52,774 bases of DNA, taken from the NCBI GenBank assembly GCA_017552705.1, contig JAFZOY010000058.1:1-52774 (forward strand). The letters run 5' to 3'. This document shows, piece by piece, positions 46,024 to 52,774 of the stretch; the first letter of the stretch is position 1; each line of letters starts with the position of its first letter. The DNA comes from Bacteroidales bacterium. Its GTDB lineage: Bacteria; Bacteroidota; Bacteroidia; Bacteroidales; UBA1715. Under the pieces are notes generated by a model. The model was not told the DNA's origin. It searched no databases and was given only the letters and a program-made list of their open reading frames with translations. The position numbers and the translations under genes were made by a program.

Positions 46024-46165
46024 AGCAAACAGAATTTAAATAACACTTATTGCCGTTACTGCAAATATACCAATTTTTCGGAATAAACGAATTCTGCGAT
46101 GGCAATTAAAACAAACTTTTCCATCGTTACCCATATATTTCAAAAGCATAAATCTTCTTATTTTA

Positions 46166-46245
46166 TTTGAAATTCGGTAAAAAAAGAATATTTGCATTGT
46201 TAAGTCCCGACAGTCCCTGAGCAATCAAACTACCGGGTATTTTTT
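46166..46245 (+). ncRNA. Candidate small RNA (promoter plus terminator-like end)
   Basis: TTTG at 46166-46169, a 17-base spacer and AATATTTG at 46187-46194 (one base off TAnnTTTG) are followed by a short segment in which CCCG and CGGG can pair, ending in TATTTTTTTA. This would give a transcript of about 45 bases. The spacing resembles the tRNA-Arg promoter. No known RNA family recognised; the stem is only four pairs, so support is weak. Confidence 0.25.
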
Positions 46246-46290
46246 TAGCAATACGTTATTTGAATACCAATAGTTTTCTAACCTACAAAC

Positions 46291-46350
46291 AAGGGACTCC
46301 CTCACGAGAATCCCTTAATTACGCATTACTCATTGAGCATTCCGCATTAT
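46291..46350. repeat. Hairpin repeat A, 3' of the RhuM gene
   Basis: A 26-base hairpin (46291-46316; on the minus strand an 11-pair stem with a GTGA loop), then AATTACGCATTACTCATTGAGCATT and further GCATT/TGTGCATT runs. The same ~55 bases recur at 47319-47375. Both copies lie just 3' of a minus-strand gene. They may act as terminators, or mark recombination flanks of the RhuM gene. Confidence 0.7.
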
Positions 46351-47244
46351 TCATTGTGCATTGTGAATTGTGCATTTGTTCTTTACCGCCGACAGAATCA
46401 GATTTTTGTCTAATCCCATTTTATTGAATGCAAACAGACGGTTGCCCAAATCTTTGAAACTTGCGCCAAAATGATAGACGACATCGTCAATTATGAGAAA
46501 ACGGTCGTGAAAATTTTCTGAGTATTTTTTCAATTCTATTGTTTTATTGGGATATTGCGAATCGTGCAATTCCTTGATTCTCAACATTGATTCTCCAATC
46601 CGCTCCGTGTAAATCGTTGCCGAAACGCCATTCTGCCTAACATCAAGTATTTCAAACGTTGCAGCATCAACATAGCCGTCAATCATAATAACTTCCCGCT
46701 TTGCCTGTTTTATAAGGTTTTCCACGCAAACACGGGCATCGAAAATCTGTCCTTCGTGTATCAGTCCTTCAACGGGTGGCAAAGATGTACGGACGAAAAA
46801 ATCAATCTTGTCTTCTGTTTGGGCTACACGTTGTTCCAATCGTTCAAAACGTTGATTTACCGAATAACCTCGCAACAAATATTCTTTCAAGACTTTGTTT
46901 GCCCATTGACGAAACCTTGTGCCACGTTGCGACTTTACACGATAACCAACCGAAATTATCACATCAAGATTATAATACTCTATTGTTCGAAGAACGGTAC
47001 GGCCATTTTCATTTTGAACTGTTGCATTTTTTGCAACAGTTGCCTCTCGTTCCAATTCTTCTTCTTTGAAAATAGCAGCTATATGTCTGGATATTACAGA
47101 CTTATCTCTTCCGAACAATATGGACATTTGATTTAACGTCAGCCAAACGGTTTCCTCATCTAACCGCACTTCCAACGACACCGTTTCATTGGGTTGGTAC
47201 AGGATTATTTCGCTTTTTGGGCTTGAATCCATTTCTTTTTTCAT
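46351..47244 (-). CDS. RhuM family protein
   Basis: 297 residues. RhuM-type DNA-binding N-terminal half: VWLTLNQMSILFGRDKSVISRHIAAIF, YYNLDVIISVGYRVKSQRGTRFRQWA, EYLLRGYSVN. A coiled linker (RFERLEQRVAQTEDKI) leads to a C-terminal domain with HDRFLIIDDVVYHFGASFKDLGNR, the degenerate phospholipase-D-like module seen in some RhuM proteins. Role unknown; family members are linked to virulence or mobile islands. The last seven codons (CTIHNAQ) are encoded by the flanking repeat. A DNA palindrome lies in the coding sequence at 47017-47041. A full promoter is visible at 47302-47273. Confidence 0.85.
   Translation of the reverse strand: MKKEMDSSPKSEIILYQPNETVSLEVRLDEETVWLTLNQMSILFGRDKSVISRHIAAIFKEEELEREATVAKNATVQNENGRTVLRTIEYYNLDVIISVGYRVKSQRGTRFRQWANKVLKEYLLRGYSVNQRFERLEQRVAQTEDKIDFFVRTSLPPVEGLIHEGQIFDARVCVENLIKQAKREVIMIDGYVDAATFEILDVRQNGVSATIYTERIGESMLRIKELHDSQYPNKTIELKKYSENFHDRFLIIDDVVYHFGASFKDLGNRLFAFNKMGLDKNLILSAVKNKCTIHNAQ
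47017..47041. repeat. Coding palindrome in the RhuM gene
   Basis: Perfect 10-base inverted arms AACTGTTGCA / TGCAACAGTT around five T residues, encoding ATVAKNATV on the minus strand. It lies between the helix-turn-helix-like part and YYNLD, the position that corresponds to the ORF6N palindromes (before PYAFTE). Confidence 0.8.
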
Positions 47245-47272
47245 AGTTAACTACTCTTAAAAATTGGTTGCC

Positions 47273-47302
47273 CAAAAGTAGTGATTATTTTTGGTTCTGC
47301 AA
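47273..47302 (-). promoter_or_regulatory. RhuM promoter
   Basis: On the minus strand TTG (47302-47300), a 19-base spacer and TACTTTTG (47280-47273), 28 bases before the start codon. Confidence 0.6.
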
Positions 47303-47318
47303 CAGCCCAGCACAAAAT

Positions 47319-47375
47319 AAGGGACTCCCTCACGAGAATCCCTTAATTACGCATTACTCATTGAGCATTACGCAT
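47319..47375. repeat. Hairpin repeat B, 3' of the fibronectin-type gene
   Basis: Near-identical to repeat A (46291-46350): the same 26-base hairpin (47319-47344) and the same following AATTACGCATTACTCATTGAGCATT. It abuts the stop codon of the gene at 47376-49643. Confidence 0.75.
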
Positions 47376-49643
47376 TTATTTCACTTCTTGCACAAGGCGG
47401 ACAGATTGCCCGTCGCCGCGGTAGTCGTAGTAGTCGTCGTACGCGTACACGCCGTAGCCGCCGAAGCCCAGATAGTAGGAGGCGACGGGGTAGTTGTATT
47501 TAGCCGAACTCGACCAGTAGTAGCCGCCGGAACCCACATTGTACACGTCTGTACCGTAGCGGTAGCCAGCAGCAGGAAGAAACACGGCACCATACGACTG
47601 CATTACAGCCCACTCGTCTTGAGAATACACATTCGTTGAATAATTGCCTGGATCATACGTGAATTTCACCGACGAAGGTGTTTCCCAACCGTCGGGCAAC
47701 AATATCAGTCCGTTCACGTTGTTTACTCTGCCTTCTCCCATCAGGCGGCTTGCCTGTGCACGATCATAAATCAGATAAGACCATTCGTCGTATGTAAGCG
47801 TCCGCCATTGTCCCGCTTGGTTTCCTCCGTTGGAAATTGCGTTGTACACGCCCCAGTCATAGTCCGATCCAGTTATATCGTTTGAACCATCTCCATAATC
47901 GGAATACTCCATACTTGTCATATACGGATTTTTGCCGTTGTAACCGCTTGTTCCCCAACCAAACAAATCTATCCAACCGCTGTTTGTTGAGGAAATGTTT
48001 GCGTTGTCTTTACCGATAATATCATATTGGTGTTCGGCAAAACGCCACGTGCCTGTACTTGCCTGATATTGCAAGTTTCCCTGAGAAAAATAGATTTGCT
48101 TACTGTTGCTGATAGAAAACAATCCAGCAACAGTACCTGTTGGAATTTGTTTTGTTTTGAATACCTCCGATTCCCCATATATAACCTTACCTACGCTATT
48201 CATAGCATACGCACGGATATAGTAAATTGTTTGAGGATGCAACCCTTTAATGGAAACAGAAAAATTGCCTTTCCCGCTTCCTGCACTTTTTTTCGAATCG
48301 TCAACCGTTGGGTTTTGATTTGTTGACCAACAAAATCCCCGTTCCACCACAGCAGCATCGCCTTCGCTTTCCACATTACCAGCCGCCGTGGCACCCCAAG
48401 TAGTAACATCGGTAACTTCAACAGTCGTAACAGATGGAGGCGTAATCTGTTTTGTTACAAACGAACCTTCGCTACCATAATACACATTGTTGTTAATCAC
48501 CACAAAAGCTCGTACGTAATATGTTGTTCCATCTATCAGATTTTCAGCAGTATAGACAAATCCATCCGTAGTCACGTTCGCTTTTGAGTCTTCGATGGTC
48601 GGATTTTTAGTGGTTGCCCAACAAAATCCCTTTTGTGAAACAACAGAGGAATTAGCTTGGTAGGAACCATTCAGCGTGGCCGAAGAATATGCTACATTCG
48701 AAGCGGCCTCGGTTGTAACATTTGGCTCGGTATAGAACTCTATTTCAGGACCAAATTTTGTAAATTCCTCATTTTTCACATACGGTTTCACCCAATAATG
48801 ATTGCCAGAATGTAAATCCGATAGTTTTACAGAAATAGGGTTTGTTAGTCCTTCTGTCTTATAGAACGTGCCGCCAACATAAAACCCACGTTCTGTTTCC
48901 GTTGTCATGTCGGCATCTTCAGTTACATTGCATTGTAGTGTGGCTTCAGTTTTTGTTACATTCTGAACAGTGGGTATCTGCAACGTAGGAAGGAATTTTA
49001 GTTCCACAACCGTTTTTCCCCCAGCAAAACGTATTTTTTGTTTTTTTGAGAGAATATACTTACCGTTTTTCGATACGCACATAATGGTGTACTCCGTGCT
49101 TGGTGTGTAGCTCAACAAATCGGCAAGCGACTTTAATTGGTATTCCGCCATTGTGCTACTGGAATACTCTATTTGTGCCAATGCCGATTTTTCAAGATTC
49201 AATTTTAAGGAAGTCTTTTGTTCGGAGTTTTCAACTTGCAACACATACAATCCTGCCTTTGGTGCTGAAATTTCAAATTCATGTTCTCCTTCAGGAAGTT
49301 CCACTTCGGTTCTGCACACAACTTTTCCCGCAAGGTCAACCAACCGCAATCGTTGTTGCCCCGATTTGTTCACAGAAACTACCACCGATGATCTTGTCTT
49401 TTGGTGCAAAAACGTTTGTTTGCTAACCGTTTCGACACCTGTTTCTTCCATACCCTGCGGAACGCTGAAAGTTAGCAAGGTGTCGGGATAATTCAAAGTA
49501 ACCGACTCCAACGTGGAGTTGTTACGCACCGTAATGCTTTGAAACGGGGCATCCGCCGTAAAAGCCACAATCTTTATATCGGATTGGGCAAACAAGTGTG
49601 TTGCAATACACAACAACACCAATAAAACTGAAATTTTTTTCAT
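47376..49643 (-). CDS. Secreted fibronectin-type protein with a variable-looking lectin-like C-terminus
   Basis: 755 residues. Signal peptide (MKKISVLLVLLCIATHLFA). A beta-sandwich module follows that resembles a type IX sorting tail but sits at the N-terminus (residues ~90-150: RLRLVDLAGKVV, PKAGLYVLQVENSE). Then come three fibronectin-III-like repeats (about 225-500; two contain RGFCW or KGFCW-type segments followed by TTKNPT or TNQNPT). The C-terminal lectin-like domain (from ~510: QIYFSQGNLQYQASTGTWRFAEHQYDIIG) is shared with the lipoproteins at 15-18.7 kb. Its last ~30 variable codons before GQSVRLVQEVK are GC-rich and end mostly in C, as in variable regions of diversity-generating retroelement targets. 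Confidence 0.75.
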   Translation of the reverse strand: MKKISVLLVLLCIATHLFAQSDIKIVAFTADAPFQSITVRNNSTLESVTLNYPDTLLTFSVPQGMEETGVETVSKQTFLHQKTRSSVVVSVNKSGQQRLRLVDLAGKVVCRTEVELPEGEHEFEISAPKAGLYVLQVENSEQKTSLKLNLEKSALAQIEYSSSTMAEYQLKSLADLLSYTPSTEYTIMCVSKNGKYILSKKQKIRFAGGKTVVELKFLPTLQIPTVQNVTKTEATLQCNVTEDADMTTETERGFYVGGTFYKTEGLTNPISVKLSDLHSGNHYWVKPYVKNEEFTKFGPEIEFYTEPNVTTEAASNVAYSSATLNGSYQANSSVVSQKGFCWATTKNPTIEDSKANVTTDGFVYTAENLIDGTTYYVRAFVVINNNVYYGSEGSFVTKQITPPSVTTVEVTDVTTWGATAAGNVESEGDAAVVERGFCWSTNQNPTVDDSKKSAGSGKGNFSVSIKGLHPQTIYYIRAYAMNSVGKVIYGESEVFKTKQIPTGTVAGLFSISNSKQIYFSQGNLQYQASTGTWRFAEHQYDIIGKDNANISSTNSGWIDLFGWGTSGYNGKNPYMTSMEYSDYGDGSNDITGSDYDWGVYNAISNGGNQAGQWRTLTYDEWSYLIYDRAQASRLMGEGRVNNVNGLILLPDGWETPSSVKFTYDPGNYSTNVYSQDEWAVMQSYGAVFLPAAGYRYGTDVYNVGSGGYYWSSSAKYNYPVASYYLGFGGYGVYAYDDYYDYRGDGQSVRLVQEVK
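47409..47498 (-). other. Candidate DGR-type variable region
   Basis: 30 codons, of which 25 end in C by my count: nine TAC, five GGC and four GAC, with only one TAT. The surrounding 47396-47496 is about 64% G+C (65 of 101 counted) in an AT-rich window. In DGR targets such codons arise from AAC template codons by adenine mutagenesis. No template repeat or reverse transcriptase is in the window. Confidence 0.5.
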
Positions 49644-49645
49644 AA

Positions 49646-49828
49646 CTATTTTGTTTTTATTAATCCATTTTGTTTTAAATCATGTTGCTTTTCCATCTTT
49701 TTTATTTCGTGAAGATGGTCTGCCTTATTCACTTTATATCTATAACAACAAATTATTACTGTTATCACAGTAGCAAAAAAGCAAATAATCAACGAAATAC
49801 CACACTCGCAACATTCACATATACACAT
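49646..49828 (-). CDS. Small cysteine-rich membrane protein (hypothetical)
   Basis: 60 residues: a cysteine-rich N-terminus (MCICECCECG), one hydrophobic helix (SLIICFFATVITVIICC), then a charged helical tail (HLHEIKKMEKQHDLKQN). No family recognised. It starts 11 bases after the stop of the larger membrane-anchored gene and may form a two-gene unit with it. Its short length leaves some doubt that it is real. Confidence 0.4.
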   Translation of the reverse strand: MCICECCECGISLIICFFATVITVIICCYRYKVNKADHLHEIKKMEKQHDLKQNGLIKTK

Positions 49829-49839
49829 AATTACATTTT

Positions 49840-51015
49840 TTATTTACAGTTAAATACTATTTGAACTATTCCCATTGTTATAGTCACTAATGCGGCGACA
49901 ATTGCTAAATATATTTGAAGATTCTTGAGCCGTTCCGCATGAGCCATATCGTACAATTGCTTTATATTTTTTTGCAACGTCTTTTTATTTCTTTGTATCT
50001 TACTCTGTGTCTGCAATTTATGATACAATTCATTGCCAACCCGCTTAGGCGAAATATCGTTGTAACACATATTGTCCACAAACAATAAATAATCGTGATG
50101 CAACTCTTGTAATTGTTTTAAAAACTTTCTTCTCTTAAACCAATTTCCTTGCTTTGACTGGGAAATCACTGACAATTTCCGCAAAAACCGCAAATAGCAC
50201 GCCTGCTGAGCCAACACCAATTCCGCAATATTGAGATAGAGAGTCTCTAAAAAATCCATATCGTTCGATGAAACTTTCGTGATTTCCAAAGAACTATACT
50301 TTATCTCACAGTGATACCCGTAATTAACATCTGTTAAATGCCTTCCGTACAACATGTTCTGTTGGTATATCACCGAAACGTAGAACATACTGTCATCGCA
50401 AAGCCACGTACATTTATGATATTCTACAGGTAAAATTTGTTTTATAAACTCTGGCAGCTGAAAAGGTTCTTCATCCACTTGTTCGTATTGCGAAAAATCT
50501 TGTTTAAACGTATATCCGTTCGTAAAAGTAACCGTAATCGACTGAGGACAAACTGTTTTCTTATCGGTAATATATGGTGGAAATATATGCCGTCCGTATT
50601 CGTTTATTTCTTGAATCTTTGAATATGATTTGTAAGTGGACTCATCTTCATTTTCAACATGAAACACAAGCACACCCACAAAGTTGGCATATACACGCAG
50701 TTCCACACGATTCAACCGCAACGAGTACGTTGTACCATCTTTTTCAATAATATAGTTTCCTCCGCACCCCTGTAAATAATCATACACTGCTAGCACTCTG
50801 TTGCTTGACGTGGAATCATCGAACATTGCCCCACAACCATAAAAAAGAACGGAATTCTGCAAAGCAAAATTATTTTTATAGTCGTCGGTGTAATTGAACC
50901 TTTTCCGTTCCCAACCGAGCAATTCAAGTTTATTCGAAATGGAGGTCTCCGTTTCACCTTCGGGGAAACTGAACGAAAACAGGAACCAGTGTTTGGAAAA
51001 AACTTTCTTTGGCAT
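49840..51015 (-). CDS. Hypothetical protein with C-terminal membrane anchor
   Basis: 391 residues. The large N-terminal region (~1-260) has mixed strands and helices and no motif I recognise. A long charged helical region (about 265-365, KLQTQSKIQRNKKTLQKNIKQLYDMA) leads to a single C-terminal membrane helix (LQIYLAIVAALVTITMGIVQIVF) and the tail NCK. The helical neck plus terminal helix recalls CorA-type or defence-effector membrane proteins, but the G-M-N motif of CorA is absent. It lies among RhuM and toxin-antitoxin genes, so an accessory, possibly defensive, role is plausible. Confidence 0.6.
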   Translation of the reverse strand: MPKKVFSKHWFLFSFSFPEGETETSISNKLELLGWERKRFNYTDDYKNNFALQNSVLFYGCGAMFDDSTSSNRVLAVYDYLQGCGGNYIIEKDGTTYSLRLNRVELRVYANFVGVLVFHVENEDESTYKSYSKIQEINEYGRHIFPPYITDKKTVCPQSITVTFTNGYTFKQDFSQYEQVDEEPFQLPEFIKQILPVEYHKCTWLCDDSMFYVSVIYQQNMLYGRHLTDVNYGYHCEIKYSSLEITKVSSNDMDFLETLYLNIAELVLAQQACYLRFLRKLSVISQSKQGNWFKRRKFLKQLQELHHDYLLFVDNMCYNDISPKRVGNELYHKLQTQSKIQRNKKTLQKNIKQLYDMAHAERLKNLQIYLAIVAALVTITMGIVQIVFNCK

Positions 51016-51284
51016 AGAAATTCATTTTCCCTTTGCCGACTCCCAAGCAAAATGATTACTGCTAAAATAAAAAAGCGTGGAATCGTACCTGTTACCCGTC
51101 CCACGATACTAGGCTCTCGCATTGCCCTCTCTGTCGAAACGAGCAACGCCGAAGCCCACGCCGATATGTAAATGGCACGAGCGTGCCATATATACTACAT
51201 ACCCACTGGGCATCCATCGTTGCTTTGTATTTGACAGAGATAAGAATTTGCGAGATTCAGTATCGTCAAAAACAAAGCGTCAGA

Positions 51285-51364
51285 TAAACGCCTTTCTATG
51301 TCAAGCCCAACCAGCCGCATTCAGAAAATGCTTCGGCGTGAACTTGGTGGTAAAGGTAGGAAAA
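51285..51364 (+). repeat. Direct repeat copy 1 (toxin-antitoxin flank)
   Basis: About 80 bases nearly identical to 51953-52032, including CCTTTCTATGTCAAGCCCA, CATTCAGAAAATGCTTCGGCG and GAACTTGGTGGTAAAGGTAG. It contains a small GCATT...AATGC hairpin. Confidence 0.85.
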
Positions 51365-51387
51365 ATTTCAATTAAAATGAAATTCAT

Positions 51388-51416
51388 TTTGCTTTTTGAA
51401 AAAAAATGTAATTTTG
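51388..51416 (+). promoter_or_regulatory. Promoter of the antitoxin-like gene
   Basis: TTTG at 51388-51391, 17 bases, TAATTTTG at 51409-51416, 20 bases before the ATG at 51437. Confidence 0.5.
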
Positions 51417-51436
51417 TAGAAGAAAACGTTATTCCT

Positions 51437-51607
51437 ATGAACGATGAAATCATAATTTCGGGACTTACGCTTGCACAAATAAAAAGCAAGGCGCGGTATA
51501 TTTTGGAAACAGAAGTGATTCCAAAGGCGGAATTATTTGAAATCCGTAAACGTGAAGGACGTTTAAGCAAAGAGGTCAAAGACATTTTAAAGAAACAAAA
51601 TGCCTGA
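51437..51607 (+). CDS. Small antitoxin-like protein
   Basis: 56 residues from the ATG at 51437. A short charged protein (KSKARYILETEVIPKAELFEIRKREGRLSKEVKDIL) that overlaps the start of a zeta-toxin-like gene by 8 bases. That is the arrangement of antitoxin before toxin in many Bacteroidota modules. No named family recognised; the role is inferred from position. It appears intact although the toxin is broken. Confidence 0.6.
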   Translation: MNDEIIISGLTLAQIKSKARYILETEVIPKAELFEIRKREGRLSKEVKDILKKQNA

Positions 51608-51955
51608 ATTAACCATAATAGCAGGATGTAACGGTGCAGGAAAATCAACTTTCGCAAAATCTTCTGTTTGGAATCAGTTGAAATTGCCCAAAGACGAATT
51701 TTAATGCGTAAAGAATTCAAAGGGCATTTTATTGATAACAAGACGGTTAAGGAAAAATGGAATAAAGGATATGCAAACCTTGATTTGCACTTTGCATTTT
51801 TTGACAAAGTTGTAGTTGTTGACAATTCAAAAGACAAAGAGCCGTTTTCTGTAATTGTTTCAATAGAAAATCAAACAAAAACAATTTTTACACCCCCACC
51901 ATCTTATTTTCAAGAACGGCTTCAAAAATTAAGTGAGATTATTTTTAAGGATTAA
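51600..51955 (+). pseudogene. Zeta-toxin-like kinase with internal deletion
   Basis: Frame one (51600-51704) encodes MPELTIIAGCNGAGKSTFAKS with a perfect Walker A, then runs to a stop. In another frame, from about 51650, KIFCLESVEIAQRR, MRKEFKGHFIDNKTVKEKW and FFDKVVVVDNS continue to 51955. These match the later part of zeta/AAA_33-type toxins. The middle of the protein (of the order of 70 residues in relatives, from memory) is missing, and the join near 51650 shifts the frame. The toxin should be inactive. The stop codon lies at the start of the second direct repeat. Confidence 0.75.
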
Positions 51956-52032
51956 ACACCTTTCTATGTCAAGCCCACACAACAGCATTCAGAAAATGCT
52001 TCGGCGGGAACTTGGTGGTAAAGGTAGAAAAA
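51953..52032 (+). repeat. Direct repeat copy 2 (toxin-antitoxin flank)
   Basis: Second copy of the ~80-base repeat at 51285-51364, 668 bases downstream. It starts within the toxin stop codon and ends just upstream of the fucosidase promoter. Confidence 0.85.
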
Positions 52033-52062
52033 TTTTTCGAACTAGGAAACTGTTTTGGTTTT

Positions 52063-52092
52063 TTGAAAAAATAATAGTTTGGTTTATCTTTG
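52063..52092 (+). promoter_or_regulatory. Promoter of the fucosidase gene
   Basis: TTTG at 52063-52066, an 18-base spacer and TATCTTTG at 52085-52092, 17 bases before the ATG at 52110. Confidence 0.65.
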
Positions 52093-52109
52093 TTAACAAA
52101 GTATATTGT

Positions 52110-52774
52110 ATGAAACGACTTTTTCCCATACTCTGTTTGCTCTTGTTTATGTATAACAAACAAGCTGATTGTCAAACAATTCCAATAGTAGCAAACCAAC
52201 AATTCGACTCGTTGGATGCAGCCATTGAATACACCATTCCTCAAAAAATGCAATGGTGGTACGAGGCACGGTTCGGAATGTTCATCCACTTTGGTTCATA
52301 TTCCTACTACGGACACGGAGAATGGGAAATGTTTCTTAACAATTGGTCAAAGGAAGATTATCAAAACAAAATCACCAAGAAATTCAACCCAAAGCATTTC
52401 AACGCCCAAGAAATCGTTTCGTTGGCAAAACAGGCAGGAATGAAATACATTATAATAACCGCCAAACACCACGAAGGTTTTTGTATGTGGAACACGCAAG
52501 TCGATGATTTCAAGGACTATACGAACACCACCACATTCGACCTCTACCATTATCTTGGATTTGCACGCGACCTGCTTATGGAACTCAAAAACGAATGCGA
52601 CAGACAAGGGCTGAAATTCGGCCTCTACTACTCCATTCTCGACTGGAACCACCATTCGCAGTTTGCGAAAGATTATTGGTCGCAACTCTATTCAATGGAC
52701 AAAAAAGCACCGTTCATTGAAGCCGAAAAACAACAAATCAAGGAACTCATTGAGCGCTACCCCCCAGCCGTCCT
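52110..52774 (+). CDS. GH29 alpha-L-fucosidase, 3' end cut by the window
   Basis: The first 221 codons are visible from the ATG at 52110. A signal peptide (MKRLFPILCLLLFMYNKQADC) is followed by the GH29 N-terminal barrel: QWWYEARFGMFIHFGSYS, HGEWEMFLNNWSKEDY, the substrate-binding AKHHEGFCMWNT, and FGLYYSILDWNH. The catalytic nucleophile lies beyond the window edge. The family removes alpha-L-fucose from glycans such as mucin or plant and host oligosaccharides. The cysteine near the end of the signal could be a lipidation site. It fits a host- or plant-glycan-degrading lifestyle. Confidence 0.9.
   Translation, partial: MKRLFPILCLLLFMYNKQADCQTIPIVANQQFDSLDAAIEYTIPQKMQWWYEARFGMFIHFGSYSYYGHGEWEMFLNNWSKEDYQNKITKKFNPKHFNAQEIVSLAKQAGMKYIIITAKHHEGFCMWNTQVDDFKDYTNTTTFDLYHYLGFARDLLMELKNECDRQGLKFGLYYSILDWNHHSQFAKDYWSQLYSMDKKAPFIEAEKQQIKELIERYPPAV

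Larger units (their letters stand above)
46024..46350. other. Intergenic region between STAS and RhuM
   Basis: About 330 bases without a gene. It holds the STAS promoter box near 46065, a candidate small transcript at 46166-46245, and hairpin repeat A starting at 46291. Confidence 0.6.
51016..51436. other. Intergenic region with hairpin and first direct repeat
   Basis: About 420 bases without a convincing gene. It holds a perfect hairpin ATGGCACG-AG-CGTGCCAT (51172-51189), a weaker CGTGG...CCACG stem near 51075-51105, the first copy of an 80-base direct repeat (51285-51364), and a promoter for the antitoxin-like gene (TTTG 51388-51391, 17-base spacer, TAATTTTG 51409-51416). Confidence 0.6.

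Noticed and set aside
46195..46245. preQ1 or other known short riboswitch
   Set aside because: The sequence lacks the family core, and no plus-strand gene follows it.
47319..47344. DGR target-site hairpin after the variable region
   Set aside because: Its position is right, but the same hairpin follows the RhuM gene, which has no variable region, and the loop does not match the tetraloop I recall for DGR hairpins. Better read as a terminator or dispersed repeat.

Overview
The window reads as chromosomal DNA of a Bacteroidales-type bacterium (phylum Bacteroidota), probably an uncultured or host-associated one. Evidence: the TAnnTTTG -7 promoter box recurs upstream of genes and tRNAs, two lipoproteins carry BACON domains, RhuM and ORF6N proteins are present, and gene content is typical of the group (gyrA followed by a TPR protein, DUF4846, MetA, fused HisB, GH29 fucosidase). 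The DNA is AT-rich apart from one short GC-rich patch discussed below. No rRNA operon, CRISPR array, phage module or reverse transcriptase was found.

Layout. (1) 1-2.76 kb is accessory DNA: two intact ORF6N genes and one broken copy in a 609-bp tandem array behind a promoter overlapped by a dyad, then an IS200-like (REP-associated) transposase between blocks of ~99-bp hairpin repeats, then the remnant of a further ORF6N copy. (2) 2.75-7.54 kb, minus strand: a TauE/SafE exporter, a TPR protein and gyrA. (3) 7.78-15.14 kb, plus strand: clpC, a GH13 amylase, a barrel-like exported protein, a radical SAM protein and a GME-fold-like protein, mostly overlapping and probably one operon. (4) 15.18-18.68 kb: three tandem paralogous lipoproteins. 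(5) 18.8-26.4 kb: housekeeping genes (serB, DUF4846, tRNA-Glu with rpsT, an Mpl-like Mur ligase, metA, hisB, eno). (6) 26.6-31.2 kb: an O-acetylation cluster of an MBOAT and two SGNH proteins, one broken by an in-frame TGA. (7) 31.4-46 kb: a RecB/AddB-like nuclease, a pseudo-receiver/RsbW-like protein, rsmA, an acyl-ACP thioesterase, aldehyde dehydrogenase and SDR, a thioredoxin, a soluble class III cyclase, a BspA-like protein, tRNA-Arg, and an STAS-rnz-recF operon. (8) 46.3-52.1 kb, accessory again: a RhuM protein, a large fibronectin-type protein with a hypervariable-looking C-terminus, a two-gene membrane module, and a decayed toxin-antitoxin cassette between direct repeats. (9) The window ends inside a GH29 alpha-L-fucosidase gene.

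The strongest leads are three. First, the ORF6N copies carry a DNA palindrome inside the coding sequence whose two arms change together between copies, and the RhuM gene has a palindrome at what looks like the equivalent place in its fold. Second, the last ~30 variable codons of the 47.4-49.6 kb protein are GC-rich and nearly all end in C, as expected of the variable region of a diversity-generating retroelement. Third, the REP-like repeat and transposase unit interrupts the ORF6N array. All functions are inferred from the sequence alone.
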